A stretch of DNA of 64,000 nt, from the NCBI GenBank assembly GCA_027704905.1, contig CM050999.1, forward strand, positions 6,868,624-6,932,623. Reading direction: 5' to 3'. The translations under genes were made by a program, and so were the position numbers. The first letter of the stretch is position 1. Each line of letters starts with the position of its first letter. This document shows positions 20,710 to 58,298 of the stretch, piece after piece. The DNA comes from Muraenolepis orangiensis (taxonomy: Eukaryota; Chordata; Actinopteri; Gadiformes; Muraenolepididae). A model generated the notes under the pieces. That model saw nothing but the letters and a program-made list of their open reading frames with translations. It searched no databases and had not been told where the DNA came from.

Positions 20710-23700
20710 TTAGGCCATCCCGCTCCACTGTAGGGACGTGTAGTGGACCGGGGAGGCCCCGGGCCCCGGGGAACACAGCAGAACCGTCTTCTTCACGTTG
20801 GAGCCCAGACGCGCCACGGCCAGGATGTCCAGCAGGGGGAGCTCCTCCTCCAGGGCCAAGCACACCACGATGAAATGAGCGTGAAAGCGCAGGGGGTCGC
20901 CTGGACAGACAGAAAGGAAGCAAGGACACCACAGGAAGTCAGGAAATAACACAGACAGGAAGCCAGGACATACCGGTAACACAGACAGGAAGCCAGGACA
21001 CCACAGGAAGTCAGGAAATAACACAGACGGGAAGTCAGGACATAACACAGACAGGAAGCCAGGAAACAACACTGACGGGAAGCCAGGACACAACAGGTAG
21101 TCAGGATACAACACCGATAGGAAGTCAGGATGTGTGGGACATAACAAATGGTAGGCATCCTAGAGCAAGATGCCCCCTACCCCGGCCTGCTCCTAAATGT
21201 CTAAATCGGAATAGGCCTATATCACGGCACAGTTGAAAGCCGGAAGTACCCGTTAAAAATCTCTGAAGCAGTGTATCCCAAGTTCCGGTTAATGCATTCA
21301 CCTTGGCATTCACCATGGAGGACAGTTATCGCTGGACAACATCGCTGCATAACCTTCCAAAAGTCGGTCAAGACGATGTGGTTCGACTAGTGAATGAACA
21401 CTACAGTGAAGAAGTCTAAATCCGAGATATGTATATATCGATATATATATATCTCTATCTATCTATATATCGTATATCGCGCCTAAAAATACCGGGATAT
21501 GATTTTTGGTCCGTATCGCCCAGCCCTACTTGGGACCAGTGCTTTTAATCACACACATACCCGTCATTATGTGGCTCTATTCGGATGAGAGATGGAGTGT
21601 GTGTGGGGGTCAGGACCAGTGCTTTTAATCACACACATACCCGACAATATGTGGCTCTATTCAGATGAGAGATGGAGTGTGTGTGGGGGTCAGGACCAGT
21701 GCTTTTAATCACACACATACCCGACATGATTAGCCTATTCCGCCCACTTTTCCAGACGTATATGCTCTCCTTGTCAAAGTGCAAACTGCAGACATACGCG
21801 CTACCCCTGAGAACATGAAACCAGGGACCTTCATCCTCCTTATCAGCCTCACACAAGACTTGTGGAGGAGTTTGTCTTTGGGTAATGGTGTAAACTGAGG
21901 TAGGGCTGTCTGTGTTTAGACGTTGAGCAGCCGGTTCACTACAATAACAGCGACGGGGGAACTACCGGAAGTAAGAGTACACTGCTCAGCGATTTTTAAC
22001 GTTCCGGAAGCAGGAAGTGTGACATAGGCCTATTCACTGTAAGTCAAATAATTAAATAACTCAATAACAAAATAGTAAGAAATGTAATTTGATGTCAAGA
22101 GTGAAATGTCAAAAATAAAAAGAATGCCGTTTCCTAATGAAGCGCTTGATTGGCCGATCAGTGTCTCCAAGGTGAAGCTCCGCCCACCTGGGTAGACAAG
22201 GAAGTCACCACCGAACTTCCCAGCCGAGGTCAGGTAATATCCTCTCTGCCTCAGGTCCCGGAACACCCGGAAGCGGGCCTCGGAGCGGGGGTCCCGCGGG
22301 GACGGGCCGGGCCGGGCAGAGCTGCCGTGGAGGAAGGTGCGTTCGTCCGAGCAGTGGCTCAGCCCCGCCCGAGCGGTGCTGAGCTGAACAGCCATGGCCG
22401 TGCGGGGAAAGACAAAGCTCTGGTCCAGCAGCTCCAGTCGCCCCGACAGCCCCTCGTCTGTCTGAGACGTCCCACCTCCACCTTACAGAGAGGATTCATT
22501 TACAGGCCGGGTCAGTGACTCCGCCCTCACCAGTGCCCCTCATCATCCTCTCTCCTTCCTCTTCCTCCTCCTCTATCTTTCCCCTCTCCCTCATCTCTCT
22601 TCCTCTTCTCCCTCATCTCTCTTCCTCTTCTCCCTCATCTCTCTTCCCACCTCCCCCCCCCATCACTCTTCCTCCTCCTCCCCATCACCCCGCCCCACTT
22701 CATCATCATCATGGTTACTGTGTGTTTTCCGTGGGCACCTTGCGTGGCTCCTCCCATCGCCCTGAGGAGCGCCGACTTCCTGTCCTCCAGGGCCAAGACG
22801 CTCTGCTCCTCAAAGCTCCTCCTCTGATCCTCCTCGTAGAGCTCCACCCGCGACTGCTTCACCTCCGCGTCACTACACTGCCAGGGTCCACAAAACAAAC
22901 GCACCCACAGACACACAATATATCGTATACACCATGTACACATCAGTATACAGAATACATGGCTATATACTTTTGTACACACAAGTATAAATAGCATGTA
23001 CACAAAGTGGACATCAGTATATGGAGGGAATTGTAAACTTTAATTTTAATAAAGTTTTTAAATATGTGATATGAGACAAGCCATCTCCTGGGATTTTTGA
23101 TATCGTTATATGATTTAAAGTGCTGTATTACAGGGAGAAGTAAATCAACTGTTAAAGAGTAGATCTGTATTTATTATATTATGACAAAGCAAAAGAACAA
23201 AGTAAATATTGCTAGATTGGATTTAGCCAATATCGCCCAGACCAAGAAGTTAACATTGGCCATAAATTCACTCACATAAGTATACACCATGTATAGACAC
23301 TGTTGTCTTGTGACTGACTACATAATGAATACATTTATACATTTTCTTGTTGTATAAACATGTTATGTATCTGTCTGCTGCCTGTACGACCTTCATAATA
23401 ACTATTGGTATGCTAAATAAACATTTCCATATCCACATGCCCTACCGGCGCTGCAGGCAGCACGGCGGCCCGGCGGGTCTCCAGCAGCAGCCGGAGCTCC
23501 TCCTGGCCGAGCTGAAGCGGTCGGCCCAGCCGGCAGTTCTGCCTCGGCTGGCGGGGCAGGGCGCCCACCAGGCTGCCCACCACGCCCGCCTCTCCCCGGG
23601 CCGCCCTCACGTCGGCCGTCCGCCAGAGGAGAGCCGTGGAGCCGCACATGTGGACGCCGATGAGCGGCGGGTGTGGAGGAGGTCGGCCAGCGCTGCTGGT

Positions 23701-23787
23701 GTCTCCGCGTTCCCCTTCCTGCAGCGGCGGGTTGCCCTCATGCTGCCCGGGTGTTGTGGTCACCTCGGCGGACGGCGACGGATCCAT
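20710..23787 (-). CDS. tsen34: tRNA-splicing endonuclease subunit Sen34 (four exons, 321 aa)
   Basis: TSEN34 is one of two catalytic subunits of the nuclear tRNA intron endonuclease and cuts the 3' splice site. Exons in transcript order: 23446-23787, 22739-22877, 22188-22481, 20710-20900. The 966 nt give 321 aa (human 310). Exon 1 has the N-terminal motif VGSLVGALPRQPRQNCRLG. Exon 2 has SFEEQSVLALEDRKS. Exon 3 ends in the C-terminal nuclease fold (FRDLRQRGYYLTSAGKFGGD then FLVYPG). Exon 4 supplies DPLRFHAHFIVV and LGSNVKKTVLLCS. The expected catalytic Tyr (VYPG), His (RFHAHF) and Lys (NVKK) are present. The start at 23787 is the ATG giving a family-like N-terminus with a roughly 35-residue extension; a later start is possible. 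It is convergent with mindy4b. In human, TSEN34 is on another chromosome from its neighbours here. Confidence 0.94.
20903..21130 (-). repeat. Tandem repeat at the tsen34 exon 4 acceptor
   Basis: Units of about 22-24 bp (plus-strand core acacagacaggaagccagga) adjoin the exon. Read on the minus strand they repeat cttcctgtctgt, matching the pyrimidine tract cttcctttctgtctgtccag of the real acceptor. Confidence 0.8.
21208..22035. mobile_element. Non-autonomous DNA transposon with ~60-bp inverted ends and THAP-like remnants (tsen34 intron 3)
   Basis: The left end (ggaataggcctatatcacgg ... gttaaaaatctctgaagcag) and the right end (ctgctcagcgatttttaacg ... gacataggcctattc) are imperfect inverted repeats. 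Inside, minus-strand reading gives YVCSLHFDKES, which resembles the VCSLHF core of THAP zinc fingers. A 77-bp segment containing ggaccagtgcttttaatcac is tandemly repeated (21530-21720). A nested fragment ending cgtatcgcccagccctact (to 21528) resembles the common fish element beginning tagggctgggcgat. No intact transposase. Confidence 0.6.
23000..23345. other. tsen34 intron 1, AT-rich stretch without a gene
   Basis: No ORF with family resemblance. The stretch includes aatatcgcccagacc and gggatttttgatatcgttat, weakly like the tagggctgggcgat-type elements, so it may be an old MITE. Confidence 0.35.
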
Positions 23788-24480
23788 CAGCCCGGTCCGA
23801 CTCGCCGGGGGTCTGGGGAGAACCCACGTGGGTTCCCACCACGCCGAACTCAAGTTGACCTGCTTGTTTTAGAACTCTCTGGTTCTCTCAGCTGTACATC
23901 TGTGATGGGTTTAGCAACCCAGGGAGATAATAAACTGATAAATGACTACATTCACTTGATACCGACCACCTGCTCCTCTGTCTCGGATGTTTTGGGTGTT
24001 GGAGTGAAGTTGAGAAGGTAATGCGGGACGTCCCGAAGGGGCGGGTGACGCAAAGCTCAAACCAACTCTCTCCGTGATATTCGTGCCTCCTCGGAAGCCA
24101 TAACGAACGCACCCAGACAATGATAAACCAATGGAATGCAGCGATGCACTGAGTGACATTAGAATTCACCAATGACGGTATGCCAATATTGAACCAACCT
24201 ACCACTAAAAGGCACAGAACACGAAACGAAATTTGACCAAGCATAATTATTTATTGTATTAGTTTGCCTGATTATACATCTATATAATATACTATATATA
24301 AAATATATAATATATATTTATATTATATATATTTGACTGTAGCCACCTGCTACGTCCTGCACATGCACCTCCCTGGCTAAAAAGCTTTACTTGGGTTGAC
24401 AGATGAGGAGCATGTCAGGGTGGGTCTGGTTTAGCTGCTGATGAAGTTTCATGATCGGACCAAACAAGAAGAAACACTTA

Positions 24481-24510
24481 TTTATTAATAAAGACTTTAT
24501 TTATTAATAA
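24481..24510 (-). other. eif2a: Poly(A) signals of eif2a
   Basis: Two TTTATT hexamers on the plus strand (AATAAA on the minus strand) lie 110-140 bp past the eif2a stop. From 23788 to 24480, between tsen34 and eif2a, no gene is visible; a short AT-rich palindromic stretch lies at 24280-24330. Confidence 0.55.
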
Positions 24511-24621
24511 AGACCATAACAACAGTCCTCCGTCGTGATACTCCTCCGTCAACTCTGTTGCTAGGCAGCCCATGATGATGATGATGATGCTCGGCACGAG
24601 GAGTACATGAGGAAGCCAGTC

Positions 24622-29851
<5,230 letters not shown>

Positions 29852-30592
29852 GTTGACTGTACCGGAAAGAGGGCCGTGAAGGCCGGATGTGTCTAGAAAG
29901 GGGCGTGTCGTTCGCTGCCACATCGGCAAAAGCGAGAACAAGAAATAATCGATTACAGTTTATTTACAAAAAAGAAGTCATTGTTTTTGTCTTTATTAAA
30001 ACAACGATGTCAATGTTTAAACGTTGTTATAAAAAAAGTGGAATTAATTCAATAAAAAAATATTAACAATAAAAAATATATATACTTTATACTTTTTTTT
30101 TATTCGAAGGATGTGGAAAAATATCAAAACAACAGATGTGTATAAACGGGTTTAACACACTAATGGTGAACAGTAGTGTGTATAGAAGGACAAAAGGGTC
30201 TGTTTGAGTGTGGCGGACTCTCTGAGTGACACGACCACAGACGGGAGGGGGCGGGGCTTGGAGTGTAGACGTAGACAAGTTACAGCCGAGAGGAGTCCTC
30301 TTCTCCCTCTGCTGCACCACAGGTTCGAGTCCTCTTCTGTCCTCCTCAACATCACAGGCTCGAGTCCTCCTGGAGTCCTCTCGACGTCCTCCTCCTCCTC
30401 CTCAACGTCTCGAGTTAGAGTCCTCTTCTGTCCTCCTCCTCCTCGACATCTCAAGTTAGAGAAGAGTCCTGAAGTTATCTTCCTCTGTGGTCGCTCCCCA
30501 TCCGCTCCTCCTCGACCATCTCGACCACTTCAATAACTTCATCCTCCTCATCCTCATCGTCATCACCACCATCTTCCTCTTCATCTTCAACC
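29852..30592. promoter_or_regulatory. Divergent promoter region between eif2a and serp1
   Basis: Only 741 bp separate the two start codons, which point away from each other, so both promoters and 5' UTRs must lie here. The middle (29940-30110) is AT-rich. The serp1-proximal part (30230-30590) is rich in CTC and cctcct motifs and probably holds its 5' UTR. No defined transcription-factor site is claimed. Confidence 0.6.
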
Positions 30593-31732
<1,140 letters not shown>

Positions 31733-32075
31733 ACTGACATCATCGCGCGGAGGAGGGGTGGGGGGGGGGGGCGGGGGGGTCGTCATGGTGACAACAGGAT
31801 CCTGTTTCTCTAATTCATGTTGAATTTACATTGTACGCACCTTCCCGTCGTCATGGTTACACCAGACCATAATATTCCAAATATTCTGGGGGGGGGGGTT
31901 CAAAGGACATCCCTCCAAACCGTGGTCATCATCGTCTTCATCCCCGTCACCGGCATTATCATCTTCATCATCATCATTGTGTTAAAACAAATGCTGTTTG
32001 TTATTTTTCACAGCAAAGGCTGATAATGTACCTTATGACTCTGTGACTTCAGGTGAGGAGGAAGGGAGACGCCCT

Positions 32076-32081
32076 AATAAA
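32076..32081 (+). other. serp1: Poly(A) signal of serp1
   Basis: AATAAA 344 bp past the stop. From 32082 to 32948 lies an AT-rich spacer between the convergent serp1 and mmp23; no gene was seen in it. Confidence 0.7.
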
Positions 32082-32948
32082 GGTTCAGATTGCTGCTCTG
32101 TTCTCTTGTTGGTTTTTGGAACTAGAATGTTTAGTAATGTGTTTAGGTGTTTAGGTGTTTGAAGGTACAACAAGAAAGATTCTCACTTTACCCTGAGTAG
32201 CAACACGGTTAAAATGATATTTAATGTCCCTGGTCAGATCTATTAGTATTGAAACATTTACATATTCCTAATATTTATTATAAAAAATCCAGTGAGTAAA
32301 ATCCTATAAATCCAGTGAGTAAATAGCTAGTTAACTATTAACCCAACATTCATGGGCAAAGATCAAAGTGCAAAGCTTTTTGCATGGCCCCCTGATCACC
32401 ACTGAAAGGGGTATTATTCGTGGCATATTGTCTCAACTTTTTAAAGCAATCAGGTTAAAGGGGACACTAATTAGTACAACATAAAACGACGGGACTTTCC
32501 TCTCACGTTGCGTTCCAAGCACCACGTGTCACAATGAACGCCTTTTTCTATTGAGATATTCGCTGGAACTTTTGGAGATCAGCATCAGCGGATTGTCTTG
32601 TTTAACACTGCCACCTCATGGCGAAACATAGTATAACATGATAACCATGTATAATATATCATCAATATATATGATCAACATCTAAAATGTTTAGAAACAA
32701 CCTGTGAATCATTTGGAAAATAATTATGACGTAACTCTGTATCGTGGCATTGGAGATGAAGTTGTCTTGGAGATATATATATATATATTATATTAAATCA
32801 AATATATTACACTTGAAGCTATATTATATATAGATTATACTATGCATGTTTAATATATGATATTTTATAATATATATACAGTATCATACATATTATAATA
32901 CATAGGGGAAAGGTAAACCAGGAGACACTACAGCTGATAATAATGATG

Positions 32949-32954
32949 TTTATT
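32949..32954 (-). other. mmp23: Poly(A) signal of mmp23
   Basis: TTTATT on the plus strand (AATAAA on the minus strand), 240 bp past the mmp23 stop. A CA-rich stretch lies between. Confidence 0.6.
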
Positions 32955-33195
32955 TTATGAATTATTCAGACCTGATGTAGCTGACAGGTACTCCTCTAGA
33001 CACGCCCATGACCTTATAAACACGCCCCTGAATTATAAGCCACACTCTGCAGGACATGGCTCTACCTGTCAGACACACACACACACACACACACACACTG
33101 TAATCCACCGTAACACACACAAACACACAATCGACTGTAACACACACACACTCACACAAACGCACACTGCAATACACACACACACTCTCTCCTCC

Positions 33196-44342
<11,147 letters not shown>

Positions 44343-44374
44343 CGACGCTCCGCCGGCTACTCTTCTCCTCTCCC

Positions 44375-44720
<346 letters not shown>

Positions 44721-45402
44721 CCCTGCACCGTCTCTCTCCCCGACCAACCCCGGGTCTCTGGTCTCTGATTTCCGCCCCCCGTCCCCCGGTGGGTCGGGCT
44801 CCCCTCGGGGCGGGGGGACACCACGGGGCGATCAAACCCTCCGCCCCTCCGCCCCGCCGCGTCACGTCACTCACCTGGAAGTTCACCTGACGTGACCCTT
44901 AACCCCGGGGGGGGGGGGGGGGGGGGGCTCGTGACGTCACGTAAAGCAGATGTTCTCCAAAACGTGTTCCGTCCGTCTCACCTCTGGAGTGGAGGACATC
45001 TGTCCAAACAGCTTGTAGGAAGTGTATGTTTGTATGTTTCTCCTCTTCCCGTTTGTATTATTCTTTATTTTTACGAAACAACAACCTTCATGAAGCACTT
45101 TATGAAGTGTTATATAGTCTCACCTAAATAGATATATCATCTAAAGATCAAATATAGCCTAGTTCATGATCCTTCCTAACTCGACCTCAGGACATGTGAG
45201 GGCAACACTCATATTAGGTTAAGGATATTAATCATAATAATAATAATTATTAATCATTATAATTATAATTATAATCATAATTATAATAATTATTATTGTT
45301 ATTATACTCGTATATATATATTCATTATCGTCAGACCAGCGTTTCATTTTGCCACGAAATCCCATGGAGACAATCCTGCAAAGGGGCGGGGCTAAGGTAA
45401 AT

Positions 45403-47105
45403 GGAGGGATTATAGAGGAGAGACAGGATGATGAAAGGATGATAGAGGAGAGACAGGATGATGGAGGGATGATAGAGGAGAGACAGGATGATGGAGGGAT
45501 GATAGAGGAGAGACAGGATGATGGGGGGATGATAGAGGAGAGACAGGATGATGGAGGGATGATAGAGGAGAGACAGGATGATGGAGGGATGATAGAGGAG
45601 AGACAGGATGATGGAGGGATGATAGAGGAGAGACAGGATGATGGAGGGATGATAGAGGAGAGACAGGATGATGGGGGGATGATAGAGCAGAGACAGGATG
45701 ATGGAGGGATGATAGAGGAGAGACAGGATGATGGAGGGATGATAGAGGAGAGACAGGATGATGGAGGGATGATAGAGGAGAGACAGGATGATGGGGGGAT
45801 GATAGAGGAGAGACAGGATGATGGAGGGATGATAGAGGAGAGACAGGATGATGGAGGGATGATAGAGGAGAGACAGGATGATGGAGGGATGATAGAGGAG
45901 AGACAGGATGATGGAGGGATGATAGAGGAGAGACAGAGTGATGGAGGGAGGATAGAGGAGAGACAGGATGATGGGGGGATGATAGAGGAGAGACAGGATG
46001 ATGGAGGGATGATAGAGGAGAGACAGGATGATGGAGGAATGATAGAGAGACAGGATGATGGAGGGATTATAGAGGAGAGACAGGATGATGGAGGGATGAT
46101 AGAGGAGAGACAGGATGATGGAGGGATGATAGAGAAGAGACAGGATGATGGAGGGATGATAGAGAGACAGGATGATGGAGGGATGATAGAGGAGAGACAG
46201 GATGATGGAGGGATGATAGAGGAGAGACAGGATGATGGAGGGATGATAGAGGAGAGACAGGATGATGGAGGGATGATAGAGGAGAGACAGGATGATGGAG
46301 GGATGATAGAGGAGAGACAGGATGATGGAGGGATGATAGAGAGACAGGATGATGGAGGGATGATAGAGGAGAGACAGGATGATGGAGGGATGATAGAGGA
46401 GAGACAGGATGATGGAGGGATGATAGAGGAGAGACAGGATGATGGAGGGATTATAGAGGAGAGACAGGATGATGGAGGGATGATAGAGGAGAGACAGGAT
46501 GATGGAGGGATGATAGAGTAGAGACAGGATGATGGAGGGATGATAGAGGAGAGACAGGATGATGGAGGGATGATAGAGAGACAGGATGATGGAGGGATGA
46601 TAGAGGAGAGACAGGATGATGGAGGGATGATAGAGAGACAGGATGATGGCAGGATGATAGAGAAGAGACAGGATGATGGGGGGATGATAGAGAAGAGACA
46701 GGATGATGGAGGGATGATAGAGGAGAGACAGGATGATGGAGGGATGATAGAGGAGAGACAGGATGATGGAGGGATGATAGAGAAGAGACAGGATGATGGA
46801 GGGATGATAGAGAAGAGACAGGATGATGGAGGGATGATAGTGAAGAGACAGGATGATGGGGGGATGATAGAGAAGAGACAGGATGATGGGGGGATGATAG
46901 AGGAGAGACAGGATGATGGAGGGATGATAGAGGAGAGACAGGATGATGGGGGGATGATAGAGGAGAGACAGGATGATGGAGGGATGATAGAGGAGAGACA
47001 GGATGATGGAGGGATGATAGAGGAGAGACAGGATGATGGAGGGATGATAGAGAGACAGGATGATGGAGGGATGATAGAGAAGAGACAGGATGATGGAGGG
47101 ATTAT
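45403..47105. repeat. 30-bp intergenic minisatellite, about 57 copies
   Basis: Very homogeneous 30-bp units (core gatagaggagagacaggatg) with a few shorter 26-bp ones. The unit has no stops in several frames, so both strands read open over 1-2 kb (IEERQDDGGM and SSIIPPSSCL repeats). Neither resembles a known protein. Confidence 0.95.
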
Positions 47106-47534
47106 AGATTGTTTATATACTATATTAAACGCCATTCTTTCATCAGTCACTTTATTGGATTTCTTGCTCTCTGGGTCCAGAAGGCACAGTTGTATTTTTA
47201 CAGGAAGTCTTCTGATGGTGCATGTTAAGTAGCTTCTGTTCTCTTTGAAAATCCATTGTTTAGCGCTGGCATTTAGCAGCTTGGCAGCTAGCCCTAGGCG
47301 GCTGAGCCAATCGCCTGTCTTTTGGCCGCTTCCAACATCAGTCAGCCGGGAGGGGGGAGGGGGGGCCTACAGTTCCTGGGGCCCCAAAGACCAGGCCTGG
47401 CTCCTATGTATTAACTCCTAGCCGCGATATGTTTTAACCCCTTGTATCTCTATGCTTTTAACTCCTAGCCTAACAATGTTTTAAGACCGGCTCCTTCTTG
47501 GATCCGTCTTCGCTGTAAGTCTCTACGGAAAACG

Positions 47535-48425
47535 GAGAATGACTTTATACTAAAGTTTGGTCCTGAAGCAGCAGAACCGTGAGGTTCTGGACCAGTAAGG
47601 TCGTGATCAGTGCTGGTCCTGGACCGGCAGGACTGGGGTTCTGGACTAGTAAGACTGAGTTGTGCTGGTTCTGGACCAGCAGGACTGAGGTTCTGGACCA
47701 GTAAGACTGAGTTGTGCTGGTTCTGGACCAGCAGGACTGAGGTTCAGGACCAGTGACAGGACACAAAGCAGACAAGACCTCCGGAGCTTCCAGCCCAGCT
47801 GACCGACGAGCTTTTAATTACACGTCCGTCTATTCATCTGTCCATCTACACCACGCACTTACACACATAATCTACCACTACCACCACACACACACACACA
47901 CACACACTAACCCTGGCTGGCTGCCAGGTCGCCAGAGTTCCCACATTTCACCTGATTACTTTTCCATCTTTTCCCACAGCTCCGCGGCTGACCCCCGACC
48001 CCTGCGCTGGCTTCCCGTTTGTCCCGTCTGGAAGCCCCCCCACACCCTTCTACCAACACGCCGCACACACGGCTAACACACTGCATTCCTCAGGCCGCCG
48101 TTACCACGGCAACAGACATGTTGGGGGAGCAGGGGTCTAGATGGAGCGGTGAAGACATGTTGACCCATCCGGACTTGCAGCAGACCCAGACCCAAACCAA
48201 GACCAGACCCAGAACAGGCTCAGACTAGGCCTAGACTAGACCCTGATTCGACCCAGACCTGCAACAGATAGACTAGACCAGAACCCAGACCAAACAAGAC
48301 CTAGAGAAAGACCTGGACAAAGATCAGACCAGATCTAGAACCATACCACACTAGATCTAGACCCAGTCAAGAACAGACCCAGACCAGACCAGATCTAGAC
48401 CCGAGACAATCCAGACCAGGAGGAC
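47535..48425. repeat. Two short tandem repeats between mmp23 and ap2m1
   Basis: 47540-47760 has units of about 50 bp containing ctggaccagcaggactgagg. 48170-48420 has irregular agaccagacc-type repeats. No gene was seen between 44900 and 48440. Confidence 0.85.
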
Positions 48426-48447
48426 ACAGCAAGTCGTAGTTGTTTTG

Positions 48448-48453
48448 TTTTAT
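48448..48453 (-). other. ap2m1: Poly(A) signal of ap2m1
   Basis: TTTATT on the plus strand (AATAAA on the minus strand), about 570 bp past the ap2m1 stop. Confidence 0.55.
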
Positions 48454-49019
48454 TTCAGATCAACTGGCAGGTCATCTTACATCAACACACTTTTGGTCAC
48501 GACAGAATACACCTGGTACAATACAGCCTTCTTCTTCATCATCATCACTTTTACACAACCAAGGAAATACTATACTTTATAGATGGTTTATATAGGAAAT
48601 ATATATATGATATGGCAGAGAGATACTCTGGAATACACACACACACACACACACACACAAAGGAGACAGACAACTTACACTAGTTACTATATAACTACTG
48701 TAGTACTAAAGACTAGTTACTACGGAAACTACTGCAGTACCAACTAGTGTACGACAGTGGTTACCGTAGTAACTCCGTGTACTACTATAACCATCAGTTA
48801 CCGTGGTAACCACTAGTTCCAGGTGTAGCTGAGCTACCCTGACAGCGAAGGGGGAGGGATCTAAGAGCTACACCAATCAGCGAGGAGGAGAAACAAATGA
48901 TTGACAGGTCACGGTGGTCCACATTGAAGACTACAGCTACAGGTGGGAGTGGAGGATTGTGGGTAATAGTCCAGTGATTGGGCAACGGGCGGATTGAGGA
49001 GCCGGGAGCGGTTGACCAA

Positions 49020-56550
<7,531 letters not shown>

Positions 56551-56556
56551 ACTCAC

Positions 56557-56610
56557 CTTCTCCTCCTCCTCCGGTCTCCACAAGATGTCGACGACTAGTA
56601 GGACTGATGA
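56557..56610 (-). other. ap2m1: Probable non-coding first exon of ap2m1
   Basis: The minus strand reads ggagaccggaggaggaggag then aag|GTGAGTGCGG, a strong donor (56551-56556). It is paired with the acceptor just above the ATG exon (gactgcaag, about 54832). The 5' limit is unknown and falls against a minisatellite. Confidence 0.5.
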
Positions 56611-56619
56611 TGAGCCCAG

Positions 56620-57145
56620 GAGGACGGGATGCGAACCAACAACCACCGACAGCACCGACACCGGGATGCGAACCAACCACCGACAGCACCGACACCGGGA
56701 TGCGAACCAACAACCACCGACAGCACAGACACACAGACACACCGCAACCGGGATGCGAACCAACAACCACCGACACACCGCTACTGGGATGCGAACTTAT
56801 AACCACAGCACCGACACACCGCTACCGGGATGAGACCCAACAACCACAGTAACAACACACCTCTACCGGGATGAGACCCAACAACCACAGTAACAACACA
56901 CCTCTACCGGGATGCGACCCAACAACCACAGTAACAACACACCTCTACCGGGATGAGACCCAACAACCACAGTAACAACACACCTCTACCGGGATGAGAC
57001 CCAACAACCACAGTAACAACACACCTCTACCGGGATGAGACCCAACAACCACAGTAACACACCTCTACCGGGATGAGACCCAACAACCACAGTAACAACA
57101 CACCTCTACCGGGATGCGACCCAACAACCAGCACTAACACACCGG
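56620..57145. repeat. Minisatellite just upstream of ap2m1
   Basis: Two adjoining families: units with caccgacaccgggatgcgaa, then 41-bp units with acctctaccgggatgagacc. They cover the presumed ap2m1 promoter region. Confidence 0.88.
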
Positions 57146-57149
57146 CCTC

Positions 57150-58298
57150 GGCCTCCTAGCCATGAAGTGTTATATTTTATACGTGACTAAAGACCGGGAT
57201 GTGACCAGTGTTGAGAACTTCAAAGCTAAGATGTGTTTTATGGTTTAAATGAATTATTGTTTCAGAATGATTAGGATTTAGCCGAGCACAATACATTAAG
57301 AATACACTGGTTATCAAAGATCCACACACACCATAACTCCAAAAACAAGCTGTTGTTTTTATTACATTTTTGAAAATAAACACAAACAAAGGTTATCTTT
57401 CGACAAGAAGTTATGATCATAAATAAAATGAGTATTATTCACATGAATTTAAATCCAGGGATGTCATGGTGAATAGCAATACCAATAAATATACCAATAT
57501 CCTTAAGATAACACATGGTCATTGATATTGTAGTGTGTGTGTGTGGCCATACAGTAAGGAAGGGTGAAATAAATAACCTTCATATAGTTTAATTACATTT
57601 GACAGTACCAGCACCAGTGTTTGCAGCCAACAGCATTTCATCTTCAGTGTGAATTCATCTAGAGTGGAAAACTATGCGAGAAACAACAACAACAACAACA
57701 ACTACTATTTGAACACTTACAACAAACACATCTAGCCTTGTGTTCATGATCGTCCTGCAGGGATAAAAGCTATGCCAGAAGGACCCAGAACTCACAACTA
57801 TAGGATTATCTGGGGACAGCTTGGTTAGTCCCCAGAAAGTCCATTCTGGTACAAATAATATCACATATCAAAAATATTGTTATTAATAATAGTAGTATTA
57901 TAAATAATAATATTGTCATTGATACTACTACTACTAATAATAAGTAGAGGGCACTCAGTAGAGTGCATACCTCCGCCACACCAAAAACTCCCCATGATCT
58001 GGATTCGGATCCGGATCTACGCCAAAAACGAATCCACTGTTCCTCGGCCCATAAGTAATCTAACTACCAAGTTGTGTCCAATTCTGTACATACATTTTTG
58101 AGTTATCTTGCTAACAAAAAACAAACACAACAGAACAAACAAACAAACAGACAGACTGAAAAAACTGACAGACAGGGACAAAAACATAACCTCCCATATT
58201 TGATGGCGGCGGCAATAATACGGTTTTATAGAAAGTTTGTCTCCAAATCACTGCGGCTCCACCCAGCCCACATCCTGTCCTTCATGATGTCACCGCGG
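57150..58298. other. Spacer between ap2m1 and dvl3 including the dvl3 3' UTR
   Basis: No gene is visible. The stretch 57944-58110 is an inverted copy of the interspersed family at 17705 and 53225 (core caccaaaaactcccc and gtccaattctgtacat). Confidence 0.55.

Noticed and set aside
45228..47232. Very long open frames (640 codons on minus, 390 on plus) at 45-47 kb
   Set aside because: They are the stop-free reading of a 30-bp repeat, open on both strands at once, with no start context, splice signals or family resemblance.
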